64,000 bases of DNA from positions 84,260 through 148,259 of the forward strand of contig AP017966.1 in the NCBI GenBank assembly GCA_037101405.1, in the 5' to 3' direction. Origin of the DNA: Candidatus Megaera polyxenophila (lineage in GTDB: Bacteria > Pseudomonadota > Alphaproteobacteria > Rickettsiales > Rickettsiaceae). The notes below the pieces were generated by a model. That model did not search any database and was not told the DNA's origin. It saw only the letters and a list, made by a program, of their open reading frames with translations. Position numbers and translations under genes: made by a program. Below, in pieces: positions 1-8,376 of this stretch. Positions within the stretch are counted from its first letter, which is position 1. The number at the start of each line of letters is the position of its first letter.

Positions 1-642
1 ACTGCTAGCGCAGTCCAAAGCACAAGCCGCTTGGGCAATAGGGTTACCGAATAAAAACAGTTCAGGTTGCATTAATGTTTGTAGCTTTTCATCATTCCAC
101 GTAGGGTCTAGCTCAGACATGTAAGCAATATCAAAGCTTGTTTGTTCAACACAGAGAATATCGGTAATAAGCTCAAGCCAATAAATAAGCGGGTATACGT
201 AATAATGAAGATGATAAAAGCTGTTATGGGCTCTCCTACCGTTGCCGTGAGCTTTGTTATAAGTACCCATGCTTGTAGGATCATTAGTACCAAGGTCTAA
301 TCCAAGACCAACCATACAGAACTTGCTTCTGGTTACGTCTATCATTCGCACAGGTTCCCAGAATCCTAGTGTTATACCTGGAATAGGTATGGGAGAACCG
401 CAGGCACAAAGTGGAGATTTTGGGTTTTTGGTATCCCTTTTTGCAGGAGCGCTACCATCACTACCTATCTTCATATTACCAATGGAAAGAGGCAATAAAC
501 ATGACCAGCAAACGTCAGTTATAGGGTTGACGAAACGTGCGCCACACGTTACGCTTGCACTTACAGATAGGGGCATAATAATAGCCATTATTATAGCTAT
601 AATTAGCCTTTGTTTTGTGCCTGACCGGTCTATAGTTTTCAT
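1..642 (-). CDS. traU: TraU, F-type conjugative transfer protein (cut by window edge)
   Basis: Periplasmic mating-pair stabilisation component of the F-type type IV secretion system. Reading the minus strand from 642 gives a signal peptide (about residues 1-31) and then CGARFVNPITDVCWSC, the hallmark N-terminal cysteine block of TraU, followed by FWEPVRMIDVTRS and AYMSELDPTWND blocks and many cysteines. The frame stays open to base 1, so the C-terminus lies outside the window. An in-frame ATG at 690 is also possible; 642 is preferred because it places the signal peptide at the N-terminus. It follows traW, as in the F plasmid, with one extra gene and an IS between. No ORF was precomputed on this strand here; the call comes from direct translation. 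Confidence 0.9.
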   Translation of the reverse strand, partial: MKTIDRSGTKQRLIIAIIMAIIMPLSVSASVTCGARFVNPITDVCWSCLLPLSIGNMKIGSDGSAPAKRDTKNPKSPLCACGSPIPIPGITLGFWEPVRMIDVTRSKFCMVGLGLDLGTNDPTSMGTYNKAHGNGRRAHNSFYHLHYYVYPLIYWLELITDILCVEQTSFDIAYMSELDPTWNDEKLQTLMQPELFLFGNPIAQAACALDCASS

Positions 643-717
643 CCTGCAAGATTCCAAACTAAAGACCGGCGTTTGCCGATGTTGCTTCATTTTTTAGTTA
701 TTTTGTTTTACTATATA

Positions 718-870
718 ATGTTTAAAATATTCATCTTGTTTTCTGTTATTCTTTTTACAACTCCTATATTTGCCGACATATCTACTATTGATAAAGACTT
801 TGCAGCAAAAATAAGGCCTGTAACCGATTTTATTAAAAATAATCCAAGCACAACTATAGCTATATTATAG
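718..870 (+). pseudogene. Small pilin-like secreted ORF, truncated by IS
   Basis: The ORF has a clear signal peptide (MFKIFILFSVILFTTPIFA) followed by about 30 residues ending NNPSTTIAIL, where the stop is created by the terminus of the insertion sequence at 866. The stretch DFIKNNPSTTIAI resembles DLIKDNPGKIITI in the ORF at 7747-7962 and KLVNNNIGKLAIA in the TraA-like pilin at 11174-11542. It sits divergently from traU and convergently with the membrane-protein gene at 2200-2643, an arrangement repeated at 7.7-8.4 kb. I infer a truncated TraA-like mini-pilin gene; its function is unknown. Confidence 0.5.
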
Positions 871-2188
871 TGGACTGAAGAAGTCAGACAGTAAAATCAA
901 TAGTTTTGTTTCGCAAAAGATATAAAATTAAAAGAAACATAATTTAAATATATGACAAAAAAGCATATTAAAAATTTCAGTGCAGAATATAAAACTAAAG
1001 TAGTGTTGGAATTACTAGAATCGGAGGTAACTATATCTCAATTATCAAAGAAATATGAAATTACTCCAAAGACTATTCAAAATTGGAAGAAGCATTTTTT
1101 AAGTAATGCATCAATGGCTTTTGAGCCGGCAAAAGTAGTCAGTGAGTACAAAACAGAAATTGAGGAGTTAAAATCTCAAAATGATGAATTAGCAAAAGCT
1201 CTGGGGAAGGCTACAATAGAGAGGGACTGGGCGTTGGGAAAGCTAAACGGCTTGGATATAGCAAATAAACGAGATCTTGTCGATTCCAAGCTGAAAGAAT
1301 TATCAATGGCAAGACAATGCGAATTATTGAAGATAAATAGATCTATGCTTTATTATCAGCCCCAAATAATGAGCTTATACAACAAAAAGATTATGGATAG
1401 AATAGATGAAATATATACAGATAATCCAGAGTATGGTTATCGTTTTATTTATAAATCTTTATTAGAGGAAGGATTAAATATTGGTAGAGATCGTACTCTC
1501 AAATACATGGGTATTATGGGTATAGAGGCTATTTATCCAAAGAAAAAGAAATCTATCTCTATGCAGAATAAAGATCATAAGATATATCCATATCTCCTTG
1601 AGCCTTATTGGCAAATATATAACGGTAGTCGGTCTGTATACGTACCAAGATCAAATGAAGTATGGAGCGGGGATATAACATACATTAGAACCCCGATAGG
1701 CTTTATGTATATGGCAGCAATTATAGATTGGCACAGTAAAGCTATATTGAGTTATAAACTGTCAAATTCAATGGATGCAAGCCTTGTAACGAGTATTTTA
1801 GAAGACGCTCTTAGTAAGTACCCACCTCCGCTGATATTCAATAGTGATCAAGGTAGTCAGTATACCGGCTCAGAACATATAAAAATACTCGAGAAATACG
1901 GTATACAAATCTCTATGAACGGTAAAGGCAGAAGCATCGATAACATTGTTATGGAGAGATTTTTTAAGACTCTAAAATATAATTGTATATTTATAAATGA
2001 ATTTAACAATATCTCAGAACTTAGGGAGGGGATTAACATATATGTAGATAAATATAATAATAGAAGATTTCATTCTAGTATTGGTTATAAAAAACCTATG
2101 GATGTTTATCTCAATGCATTACAAAATGCAGCATGATAATAGGAAACAAAATCTACAAAAATTTGTCTTGATTTTTCAGTCCACTATA
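866..2188 (+). mobile_element. IS3-family insertion sequence, 1323 bp, copy 1 (intact)
   Basis: The ends are TATAGTGGACTGAA and its reverse complement TTCAGTCCACTATA. One transposase gene fills the element. A second copy at 40136-43996 has the same sequence but is split by two other elements. The bases outside the ends (tat on the left, tct on the right) do not match, so no target duplication is visible. Both flanking genes are truncated, which suggests a small deletion at the insertion. Confidence 0.92.
952..2136 (+). CDS. IS3-family transposase, OrfA and OrfB in one frame
   Basis: This 394-aa DDE transposase has an N-terminal helix-turn-helix of the OrfA type (ISQLSKKYEITPKTIQNWKK, about residues 30-50), a coiled-coil linker, an HTH_21-like region (NPEYGYRFIYKSLLEEG) and an rve integrase core. 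The catalytic residues are visible as D in SGDITYIRT, D in NSDQGSQYT and E in MERFFKTLK. Most IS3 elements need a frameshift to join OrfA and OrfB; here the two parts are one uninterrupted ORF. It is probably active, since the element is intact. Confidence 0.93.
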   Translation: MTKKHIKNFSAEYKTKVVLELLESEVTISQLSKKYEITPKTIQNWKKHFLSNASMAFEPAKVVSEYKTEIEELKSQNDELAKALGKATIERDWALGKLNGLDIANKRDLVDSKLKELSMARQCELLKINRSMLYYQPQIMSLYNKKIMDRIDEIYTDNPEYGYRFIYKSLLEEGLNIGRDRTLKYMGIMGIEAIYPKKKKSISMQNKDHKIYPYLLEPYWQIYNGSRSVYVPRSNEVWSGDITYIRTPIGFMYMAAIIDWHSKAILSYKLSNSMDASLVTSILEDALSKYPPPLIFNSDQGSQYTGSEHIKILEKYGIQISMNGKGRSIDNIVMERFFKTLKYNCIFINEFNNISELREGINIYVDKYNNRRFHSSIGYKKPMDVYLNALQNAA

Positions 2189-2204
2189 TCTTCAGTCCAC
2201 TATA
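2189..2204. repeat. Solo 16-bp IS terminus next to the IS
   Basis: TCTTCAGTCCACTATA, immediately outside the right end of the 866-2188 element, is the reverse complement of the outermost 16 bases of that element's left end. It may be the leftover of a second, inverted copy that was deleted. It also supplies the stop codon of the truncated membrane-protein gene at 2200-2643. Confidence 0.7.
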
Positions 2205-2643
2205 GTCCTTGTATAAAAAAACCGTTATCTATTTGACCGACAATAAGGTTTGTTTTTGGAATAAGTACAGAGTTTGATTGAAAAACATAAAACTCACCTA
2301 CTTGTTTTTTTAGACGGAAATTATGGTTACCTAGTAATAAAAACAGTTCTCTTACCCCTCCTTTAAAAATCATTTCTTCTGAAGATATTCCTTTAAAATG
2401 ATAGTTTAGGCCGTATCTCAATTGATCTCTCGATGAAGTTGCCGATAATAACTGGCTAAAACTCAATATGAAGATATTGAATAAACCAAACCCGACACAA
2501 CCGATAAAAAGATAAAAAAAATCTATATTGTAAATGATAAGACTCACTAGCAAACTAATTATAAAACTTGCAATCAAGATTAGTTCATAGCTTTTTTGCC
2601 TTATAGATGGTGAAAATTTTTGCTTATCAGTTCTGTTTTTCAT
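2200..2643 (-). pseudogene. Tra-operon membrane protein, C-terminus lost to IS
   Basis: The 147-aa product has two membrane helices (about residues 20-62) and then a cytoplasmic segment. The segment from KGGVRELFLLLGN to VGEFYVFQSNSV aligns with parts of the proteins at 3302-4285 (GSYDELVDKLF, IENYISFYHKT) and 7870-8376 (GNLNELISDFR, IGDCYTFSSKR). Its frame ends in GFFIQGL plus a stop made by IS-derived bases, whereas the relatives continue 30-45 residues further. It starts 2 nt after traW. The role is unknown; it is one of three paralogues placed among tra genes. Confidence 0.72.
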
Positions 2644-2645
2644 AA

Positions 2646-3308
2646 TTACCTCTTAATCTCTGTTAATTTTATTTCCTCTATTTTAAGCCTTAATCCATCC
2701 TGTACTACTACCGCAGGGCTTCCCGTAATACCGAACCTTGTGGTCAGTTCCCCGTTTTGATCAAAGTACACCTTGTTCTTATGCTCATCCTTAAGGAGTT
2801 CTTTTAATGTAAACGGACTACCGCCCACTAAAATAACCCTATCCTCTACAGCTTCTTTCTGATCAGGCAGAGGTTTATCTAATTCCTCCCTTAGCCACTT
2901 AACTTGCTCTATTCTCCTTGCATCAATAAAAAGTAGCCTCCTGTTTAAATCCATATGCTCAAGCGGATTAACTTGCGTCCCTGCTCTATGTAGTATCTTG
3001 CCGCAAGGAAGTACCACATCCTTATCCAATGTATAGGTCGGGTCAAAGTAAAAACTCCTCCCAGCAACAGCGGGTTTTACCGCCTCTATAGCTCTTGGGT
3101 TTTTGACCCGATCACGTACAACTTTTTGCATTTTTTCTTGTTCTTTCTTCATGTCTATTTTGTTTAACCTTTCTGCTATCATCTGCAAAAATTCCTGCTC
3201 AGATATTTGGTAGCTATGACCTTGCGTTCCGAAATCCTTGGCATAAACCGGCAATATTGCTATAGTCAGAACCAACAAAATTATTAATTGATTTTTGCTT
3301 GTTAACAT
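2646..3308 (-). CDS. traW: TraW, conjugative pilus assembly protein
   Basis: This 220-aa periplasmic protein has a signal peptide (about residues 1-23, cleavage near PVYA). The body matches the TraW family: FDPTYTLDKDVVLPCGKIL, AGTQVNPLEHMDLNRRLLFI and a C-terminal FGITGSPAVVVQDG segment. In F, TraW helps pilus extension together with TraU and TrbC. It overlaps the upstream membrane-protein gene by 7 nt, so it is probably co-transcribed with traC and trbI. The length is close to the usual 210 aa. Confidence 0.93.
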   Translation of the reverse strand: MLTSKNQLIILLVLTIAILPVYAKDFGTQGHSYQISEQEFLQMIAERLNKIDMKKEQEKMQKVVRDRVKNPRAIEAVKPAVAGRSFYFDPTYTLDKDVVLPCGKILHRAGTQVNPLEHMDLNRRLLFIDARRIEQVKWLREELDKPLPDQKEAVEDRVILVGGSPFTLKELLKDEHKNKVYFDQNGELTTRFGITGSPAVVVQDGLRLKIEEIKLTEIKR

Positions 3309-4285
3309 TCTAATAATCCTAGAACGTTTGAAGTTTTTACCTCTTTTAAATCGGTATTATTTAAGTCCTTTTCTAGATGTTTTATAATGGTTGCTTGTCC
3401 CGTAATGCTATATTGATTAGATTCTTTTCTTACTAAAATTGTCTGATTAGATAGAAAAAGGGTTTTATGATAAAAACTAATATAATTTTCTATGTGCTTG
3501 TCAAAAATAAAGCCGTATTGAAATAGCTTGTCCACTAGCTCATCGTAGCTTCCGATAAATGATATTGTCTGTTTAGGTGTATATCTGTATTTATTAGATT
3601 GGCGAGCGTATAGTACTAAAAATATACACATTACTAATACTGTTAACATCTTCATGAACAGAAGTAACACTTTATCAGAATTAGGTTCTACCTCACTATT
3701 TACTAAAATAAAAACGCTTATGAAAGCAATAATAAAGGTACAAAACATTCTCACTTGATCATCTCTACGACTTTTTATGAAATTAGGTTCATCGTGTTTT
3801 ATGTACCCTATCATTGTTCTTTCAAAGTCTTTGTTTCTTGTATCAAGGGTAAATAATCTTAAGTAAAACCATAAAGAACAAAGCAAAAATATTACTAGAG
3901 AATCAGTGCCGCTTAACCCTAAACGTTGGGATTTAAGCATTAATAACATTATAAAAATGGAAATAACGTGGTCGTACTTTATTTTCTTTAACAAACTGAC
4001 ATAAGAAAATATAAATAAAATTTCTACTAACAAAGCGAGAAAACTAACTGAAATTAATAAACTAAATACCTTCATATTTAATTCGTTAGGGGTATTAATA
4101 AGTCCTAAAAATAATAACGGAGCTGTGTAACTCTCCTTAAGGCAATATATTATTCCTAATCCAAAAACCGCAAATCCCCAAAAAAATAACTGCCCTAGTA
4201 TTGATGTTATTTGTTTTCTACTTAACATTTCTTTTTCCTTTTTACTGAATTGTAGTTGACCATTCTTAACCCTAAATTTTATCAA
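3302..4285 (-). CDS. Polytopic membrane protein of the tra operon, family unknown
   Basis: The 327-aa product has about six to eight hydrophobic helices in residues 25-225, then a soluble C-terminal segment of about 100 residues. That segment (SFIGSYDELVDKLF, IENYISFYHKT, NQTILVRKE) is shared with the shorter two-helix proteins at 7870-8376 and 2200-2643. It lies between the DUF2829 gene (4-nt gap) and traW (7-nt overlap), so it is part of the transfer operon. No F-plasmid counterpart is recognised. It could be an entry-exclusion, envelope-anchoring or element-specific accessory protein; none of these is shown by the sequence. Confidence 0.8.
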   Translation of the reverse strand: MIKFRVKNGQLQFSKKEKEMLSRKQITSILGQLFFWGFAVFGLGIIYCLKESYTAPLLFLGLINTPNELNMKVFSLLISVSFLALLVEILFIFSYVSLLKKIKYDHVISIFIMLLMLKSQRLGLSGTDSLVIFLLCSLWFYLRLFTLDTRNKDFERTMIGYIKHDEPNFIKSRRDDQVRMFCTFIIAFISVFILVNSEVEPNSDKVLLLFMKMLTVLVMCIFLVLYARQSNKYRYTPKQTISFIGSYDELVDKLFQYGFIFDKHIENYISFYHKTLFLSNQTILVRKESNQYSITGQATIIKHLEKDLNNTDLKEVKTSNVLGLLEC

Positions 4286-4289
4286 ACAC

Positions 4290-4517
4290 TTAATCCTCTA
4301 GTATTTCCCAATCGTTTGCTAAAATATCCGTTCCAGAGAAACTTGCGGGCGTTTCTTCTTTACTCCCCTCTCTATGCTCAAGTAAATACGTTATCTTTCC
4401 GTCAAAACCACGATAACCATATACATAAACACATCTCTCCTTATCGATAAAAAACCACTCTGTACGTCTTATCCTCTTACCCTTAAATGCCTCTTCTACC
4501 GCTTCTATAACGTTCAT
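4290..4517 (-). CDS. DUF2829 / Tad2-like small protein
   Basis: This 75-aa protein has the family layout: an N-terminal helix with a basic turn (EAVEEAFKGKRIRRTEW), a central strand pair (RCVYVYGYRG) and the C-terminal signature SGTDILANDWEILED, like the (D/N)ILADDWE ending of DUF2829 proteins. Phage members of DUF2829 include Tad2, which sequesters the signal molecule of Thoeris defence. It lies between trbI and a membrane-protein gene inside the transfer operon, so an anti-defence job during DNA transfer is plausible but inferred. A remnant of a second copy is at 25566-25639. Confidence 0.72.
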   Translation of the reverse strand: MNVIEAVEEAFKGKRIRRTEWFFIDKERCVYVYGYRGFDGKITYLLEHREGSKEETPASFSGTDILANDWEILED

Positions 4518-4557
4518 TTTTTATCCTTTTATATTGTTAACAATTTTAAATACTTTC

Positions 4558-4914
4558 TTACTTTCCCGTGCCGCTTAACTCTTCGGTAATCTTTTTATGA
4601 ACCTCAGTCGATGCAGAGCGAACATTGCTACCATATATTTTACTATCAACAAGTAACACTAGAGTGCCACTTGTTTGCATCTGCTTCTCTATTGCTTCAA
4701 TATATTCTATGGCTTTTTCAGGGTTACCGAAGAATAGCTGCTTTTTACCGCTCGGCTCTTTCTCAATTCGTATCTTCTCAAGCTCCAGTATTTCCCTTTG
4801 TGAAATATAAGCCACTTGTAAGTTCTTTTGTCGCCACCAACCGCCTGCGTAAAAACTAAGACTACTTATGATAACAGTTACAACTAACGCTATTATTCCT
4901 TTATTTACGGACAC
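4558..4914 (-). CDS. trbI: TrbI-like F-type pilus assembly protein
   Basis: This 118-aa inner-membrane protein has one N-terminal helix (about residues 7-25) followed by a periplasmic segment with LVLLVDSKIYGSN, resembling the VILVSPAVVQGAPD region of F TrbI. The position supports the call: its start overlaps the end of traC by 14 nt and it precedes traW, as in F (traC-trbI-traW-traU). F TrbI affects pilus retraction. Sequence similarity across the family is low, so the assignment rests on both motif and gene order. Confidence 0.78.
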   Translation of the reverse strand: MSVNKGIIALVVTVIISSLSFYAGGWWRQKNLQVAYISQREILELEKIRIEKEPSGKKQLFFGNPEKAIEYIEAIEKQMQTSGTLVLLVDSKIYGSNVRSASTEVHKKITEELSGTGK

Positions 4915-7396
4915 GTGATTTCTCCTTAATTAAATTATCCATTATTATTTCTATCGGTATCCCTTCTTCTTCCTGTTTCCTGATAAAGTTAAAATCAGTA
5001 CTTTCCGTTGAAAACACCGCATTACTAAAACTATCGAGCATTAATCTTCCTACAACATCAATCCCGCTACTTGAGAGCAGCATTTCTGAATATTTACCCC
5101 GCTCAAATGATAGAGACTTTAAGAGCGGTACTTTCTCCTTGAATTCCGAATGTGCTTCAAAATCATTAAACGAACTTGGCGGTAGATTTACCTTCCATGC
5201 ACTATTTTCAAAAATCGCTCTACGATGGTTATTATTATCCTGAGTATCACCTGCCGTTTGCAGGTCGGCAAAACACTGAGTACATACTACCAGACTACCG
5301 CCATAACGCCTTAAATTACGGGCATATGCCGCTAAACCGCCAGCACAATCGTCAAGTAGCTTCCATGCCTCATCTACTAAAATCATAAACTTTTGTGATC
5401 TATCTCCAGTTAAGAATTGACTGGTTACCTGCATAAGCAGAGTTTGGAGAATAATAGCTACCAAGGTTTTTTGCTCCTTGATATGCTCAAACTCAAATAT
5501 GGTCATTGATTTATCAAAATATGCAGGTTTCTCGCCTGAAAAGTACTTACCGAATACTCCATCAGGCGTATAGGAAAACAGACTGGTTGCAAAACGTAGC
5601 AACAACTCTTCTTTTGAAGCTTTTAAAAACTCTACAAACTTCTTTAAATCAAGTTGATAATTGCAAGCTATGACCGCTTCCTTTATGGCTTTTTCTAAAC
5701 TTGCAAGTTCATATTCTCCGGTTGCACCGCACATGATGGCAAGAAGTTCCTTCGCGCAGACTACCAACTGGTTAAAGTCAGTTTCACTTATTTCCTTTTT
5801 TAAGCCGATAAAAGGGTTAATCGTAAAACTAGACATAGCACCAAATTCTATGATTTCGCCTCCTAGCAACTTTGCAAGTGATGAATAACTTTGCCCGATA
5901 TCCAAAATAAATACCCTAGTCCCACTTGCAAGCATACTTTCTGCCAAGGATTGCAGAAAAACAGACTTACCTACTCCCGAAGGTCCTGATACGCACACAT
6001 TAAAATTACCTGCTCCAAGGCGATGATAAGGATTCCAGTTAAATAACTCTCCTCTTTTTCCAATTAACGGCACTCCTGAAAGCGGTACTCCGTACCATTC
6101 CCCATGCACGGGAAGTTTAGCTACTACCTCAGATGAAAGGGCAGGCCTCACTAGCTTTTTTCTTTTTAAATCAGACCAATAACTCGTAGCCTGCATCGGT
6201 AAATTGCTAATGATGCTTTCTAAATGAAAATAATCAAGGCTTGCTATATTCCAATCATTGGCGCTGTATGCCGATTCTATTTCAGAGCAACATTTATCGA
6301 TATCCTCCTCTTTTGCACTTAATATAAGAGTCCAGCTATCGCTTAGTATGTTATCTTCGCTAACTAGGCGGTGGATTATCTCCCGCCATTCTACCGCTTC
6401 TTGATGTAAAGCCTTGTTGTGCCTTGAATAAGGCTTCTCTGCTGCATCAATTACCCTCTGACCTCTTGCCGTAAATGTTTTCTTTGTTCTTTGGTCATTA
6501 CTAATTGTATAACTTATAACAAATCTAGCAGGCAAAGGGCTACCCGTGCTACTCCCTAAAAGTTCTATATTCTGTTGCAACGACCAGAACTTCGGCATCC
6601 CAGAGACGGTATATGCTCGATGCACTATTCCTGTACTTGTATTTACAAAACCGGTCTTTCTATTTTCGTAATAATTGCCAGGGGACAGGCATTGGTTGTT
6701 AATTAAGTCGCTACCCGCAATACTTCTATAATCGGCTTTTTTGTTTGGGTTAAATTCCAGTATATCACGACATATTCTTATTAAACTATCAACTCCGCAT
6801 ACGCTCGGTGCTAGATTTAAACTTGAAAATTTGGCAGTTAATTTTTTACGAAATTCAGAAAGCTCATTTAAACCCGCTTCGTTAGGATTTGATAAGGTCT
6901 TACTATAAGCAACGTACATTCTAAACATTCTTGGTAACGTTTTACCGCTACTTGCAAAATTTGCCGCTCTAACCCTTAAATATTCCGCCCTCTCCTTTGT
7001 TATCCTTTGTAATATAGGGTCTTTGCTTATTCTTCCTTGTTTCCAGAACTCCAGAAATTCCCCTATATCAGAGCTTGCAATCAATAAAAACTGTAAATAC
7101 CCGCCGCTAGGTAATTCCTTGGCAAAAAACTGATTCAGGTTTTTAACGACCATTTCATTTACTCCAACTAACGGGGAAATTTCTAGTAAAAAACCGGCAG
7201 CTCCTTCCGACATTAAAAAGTTTTCAGATGCTGGGTCAAAATATCGATAATTTAAATAGTTTTTTAACGGCTCGCCCCCTTTTAAGCTACTTTCAAATAA
7301 AGCATCCTTAGCACGCTTAAAACTCTCAAGGTCAGTGCGATTAAATCCTATTATATCAGCCGCTTTATTGGCAAAATCCTCGTATAAATTTTTCAT
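4901..7396 (-). CDS. traC: TraC, type IV secretion ATPase
   Basis: This 831-aa VirB4-type ATPase, found on the cytoplasmic face, energises F-pilus assembly. Walker A is GPSGVGKS (about residues 469-476) and Walker B is MILVDEAWKLL (about residue 670). The C-terminal RRYGGSLVVCTQ segment and the N-terminal TraC/F-IV domain are as expected. The length is close to F TraC (about 875 aa). It starts 10 nt after traV and its end overlaps trbI. No broken motif is seen, so it is probably functional. Confidence 0.96.
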   Translation of the reverse strand: MKNLYEDFANKAADIIGFNRTDLESFKRAKDALFESSLKGGEPLKNYLNYRYFDPASENFLMSEGAAGFLLEISPLVGVNEMVVKNLNQFFAKELPSGGYLQFLLIASSDIGEFLEFWKQGRISKDPILQRITKERAEYLRVRAANFASSGKTLPRMFRMYVAYSKTLSNPNEAGLNELSEFRKKLTAKFSSLNLAPSVCGVDSLIRICRDILEFNPNKKADYRSIAGSDLINNQCLSPGNYYENRKTGFVNTSTGIVHRAYTVSGMPKFWSLQQNIELLGSSTGSPLPARFVISYTISNDQRTKKTFTARGQRVIDAAEKPYSRHNKALHQEAVEWREIIHRLVSEDNILSDSWTLILSAKEEDIDKCCSEIESAYSANDWNIASLDYFHLESIISNLPMQATSYWSDLKRKKLVRPALSSEVVAKLPVHGEWYGVPLSGVPLIGKRGELFNWNPYHRLGAGNFNVCVSGPSGVGKSVFLQSLAESMLASGTRVFILDIGQSYSSLAKLLGGEIIEFGAMSSFTINPFIGLKKEISETDFNQLVVCAKELLAIMCGATGEYELASLEKAIKEAVIACNYQLDLKKFVEFLKASKEELLLRFATSLFSYTPDGVFGKYFSGEKPAYFDKSMTIFEFEHIKEQKTLVAIILQTLLMQVTSQFLTGDRSQKFMILVDEAWKLLDDCAGGLAAYARNLRRYGGSLVVCTQCFADLQTAGDTQDNNNHRRAIFENSAWKVNLPPSSFNDFEAHSEFKEKVPLLKSLSFERGKYSEMLLSSSGIDVVGRLMLDSFSNAVFSTESTDFNFIRKQEEEGIPIEIIMDNLIKEKSRVRK

Positions 7397-7406
7397 GTTT
7401 TAACCA

Positions 7407-7739
7407 TTAAAAATATATGTTCTTGCCGTCTGAAAGAGGGGTTATATCCTCATCTTCATAACGCACGGCTTTATCTTCTCTTTTTAATATCAATCCATCA
7501 TCAAGAAGCTCATTCTTGCATTTATCACCAGAGCATTTTTTCTTTTTGTATGCCTCCGCAATTTGTCCCGAATCAATCTGTTTATCTACTTCACTCAGCA
7601 TAGTACAACCAAGTCCCCGAGCATCATCGCACTTGAACTTGTTTGGATAAGTAGAACAAGATACAATACTCAAAGTCATTAATAGGAGCGTGGTTGCTTG
7701 GGTTATATTTTTTGCTATACTCGTTCTATTTTTAGTCAT
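7407..7739 (-). CDS. traV: TraV, outer-membrane lipoprotein of the transfer pore
   Basis: The 110-aa product has a lipoprotein signal peptide whose lipobox (SIVSC) ends at about residue 28, followed by a cysteine-rich stretch KFKCDDARGLGCTMLSEVD. That stretch corresponds to the F TraV segment before SLSEV. TraV anchors the TraK-TraB core complex in the outer membrane. It is shorter than F TraV (171 aa), mainly at the C-terminus. It sits directly before traC, as in F. Confidence 0.88.
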   Translation of the reverse strand: MTKNRTSIAKNITQATTLLLMTLSIVSCSTYPNKFKCDDARGLGCTMLSEVDKQIDSGQIAEAYKKKKCSGDKCKNELLDDGLILKREDKAVRYEDEDITPLSDGKNIYF

Positions 7740-7746
7740 TTCTTAA

Positions 7747-7962
7747 ATGTTTATGTTGTTTAAAATAATTCTTCGTTTATCTATTCTAACCTTATGTTTT
7801 ACTGCCCTATCTACTTACACCGCCGATTGGTTTAGAGTAGATAAAATCCCCTCTGCCCTGACTACTTGGCTACTTGATCTTATCAAAGATAATCCGGGAA
7901 AAATCATCACTATTATCGGTTTTTTTTATTTGGCTCGTAAATTTGGGTATAAAATTAGATGA
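7747..7962 (+). CDS. Small TraA-like pilin paralogue on the opposite strand
   Basis: This 71-aa ORF has an N-terminal signal-type helix and the segment TADWFRVDKIPSALTTWLLD then IKDNPGKIITIIGFFYLAR. The TraA-like pilin at 11174-11542 has ATDWFKVEDLEAGMISPLYK then VNNNIGKLAIAVGLGTTFLAR at the same places. The second hydrophobic half of a normal pilin is missing. It is divergent from traV, 7 nt apart, and its last 93 nt overlap the 3' end of the membrane-protein gene at 7870-8376. A related, IS-cut ORF lies at 718-870. It could be a minor pilin, a decoy or a decayed duplicate. Confidence 0.6.
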   Translation: MFMLFKIILRLSILTLCFTALSTYTADWFRVDKIPSALTTWLLDLIKDNPGKIITIIGFFYLARKFGYKIR

Positions 7963-8376
7963 TGCGGGATGCTGCTTTAATTGCTTTAGCGAATATTGAT
8001 CACTTACGATATGCAATACGCCTCCTATCTTCTCAACAAAAAACATTTGATTGTACCACATAGACCTTTTTGAACTAAAGGTATAACAATCTCCTATCTG
8101 TTTATGAAAAAATAAATCGCATGTACGAAAATCACTGATTAATTCGTTCAGATTACCCTTATATGTTAGCGTTAAACGATTAGTAAACTCTTTAGAACGT
8201 TTGTATTTTTCTAATGTCTTGTCATCAATAAAACTAACCGCAAAGTATAATAATAAGCATTCTAAAGTCATAAACCACCATGTGCTTTTTTCATCAAAAT
8301 ACGAATAAATTAAACAGAACACTATTGTTAGCCATATTGTCGGTATACCGATACGTAAAAACATAAATTTATTCAT
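7870..8376 (-). CDS. Tra-operon membrane protein, family unknown
   Basis: The 168-aa product has two closely spaced membrane helices (residues about 7-47) and a cytoplasmic domain with GNLNELISDFR, IGDCYTFSSKR and NQMFFVEK, shared with the proteins at 3302-4285 and 2200-2643. Its start overlaps the traB stop (ATGA), so it is translated within the tra operon between traB and traV. Its last 31 codons overlap the pilin-like ORF on the other strand. No function is known; the paired arrangement recurs at 0.7-2.6 kb. Confidence 0.75.
   Translation of the reverse strand: MNKFMFLRIGIPTIWLTIVFCLIYSYFDEKSTWWFMTLECLLLYFAVSFIDDKTLEKYKRSKEFTNRLTLTYKGNLNELISDFRTCDLFFHKQIGDCYTFSSKRSMWYNQMFFVEKIGGVLHIVSDQYSLKQLKQHPASSNFIPKFTSQIKKTDNSDDFSRIIFDKIK

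Noticed and set aside
269..697. A 142-aa ORF on the plus strand
   Set aside because: It is antisense to traU, whose conserved cysteine blocks are clear on the minus strand.
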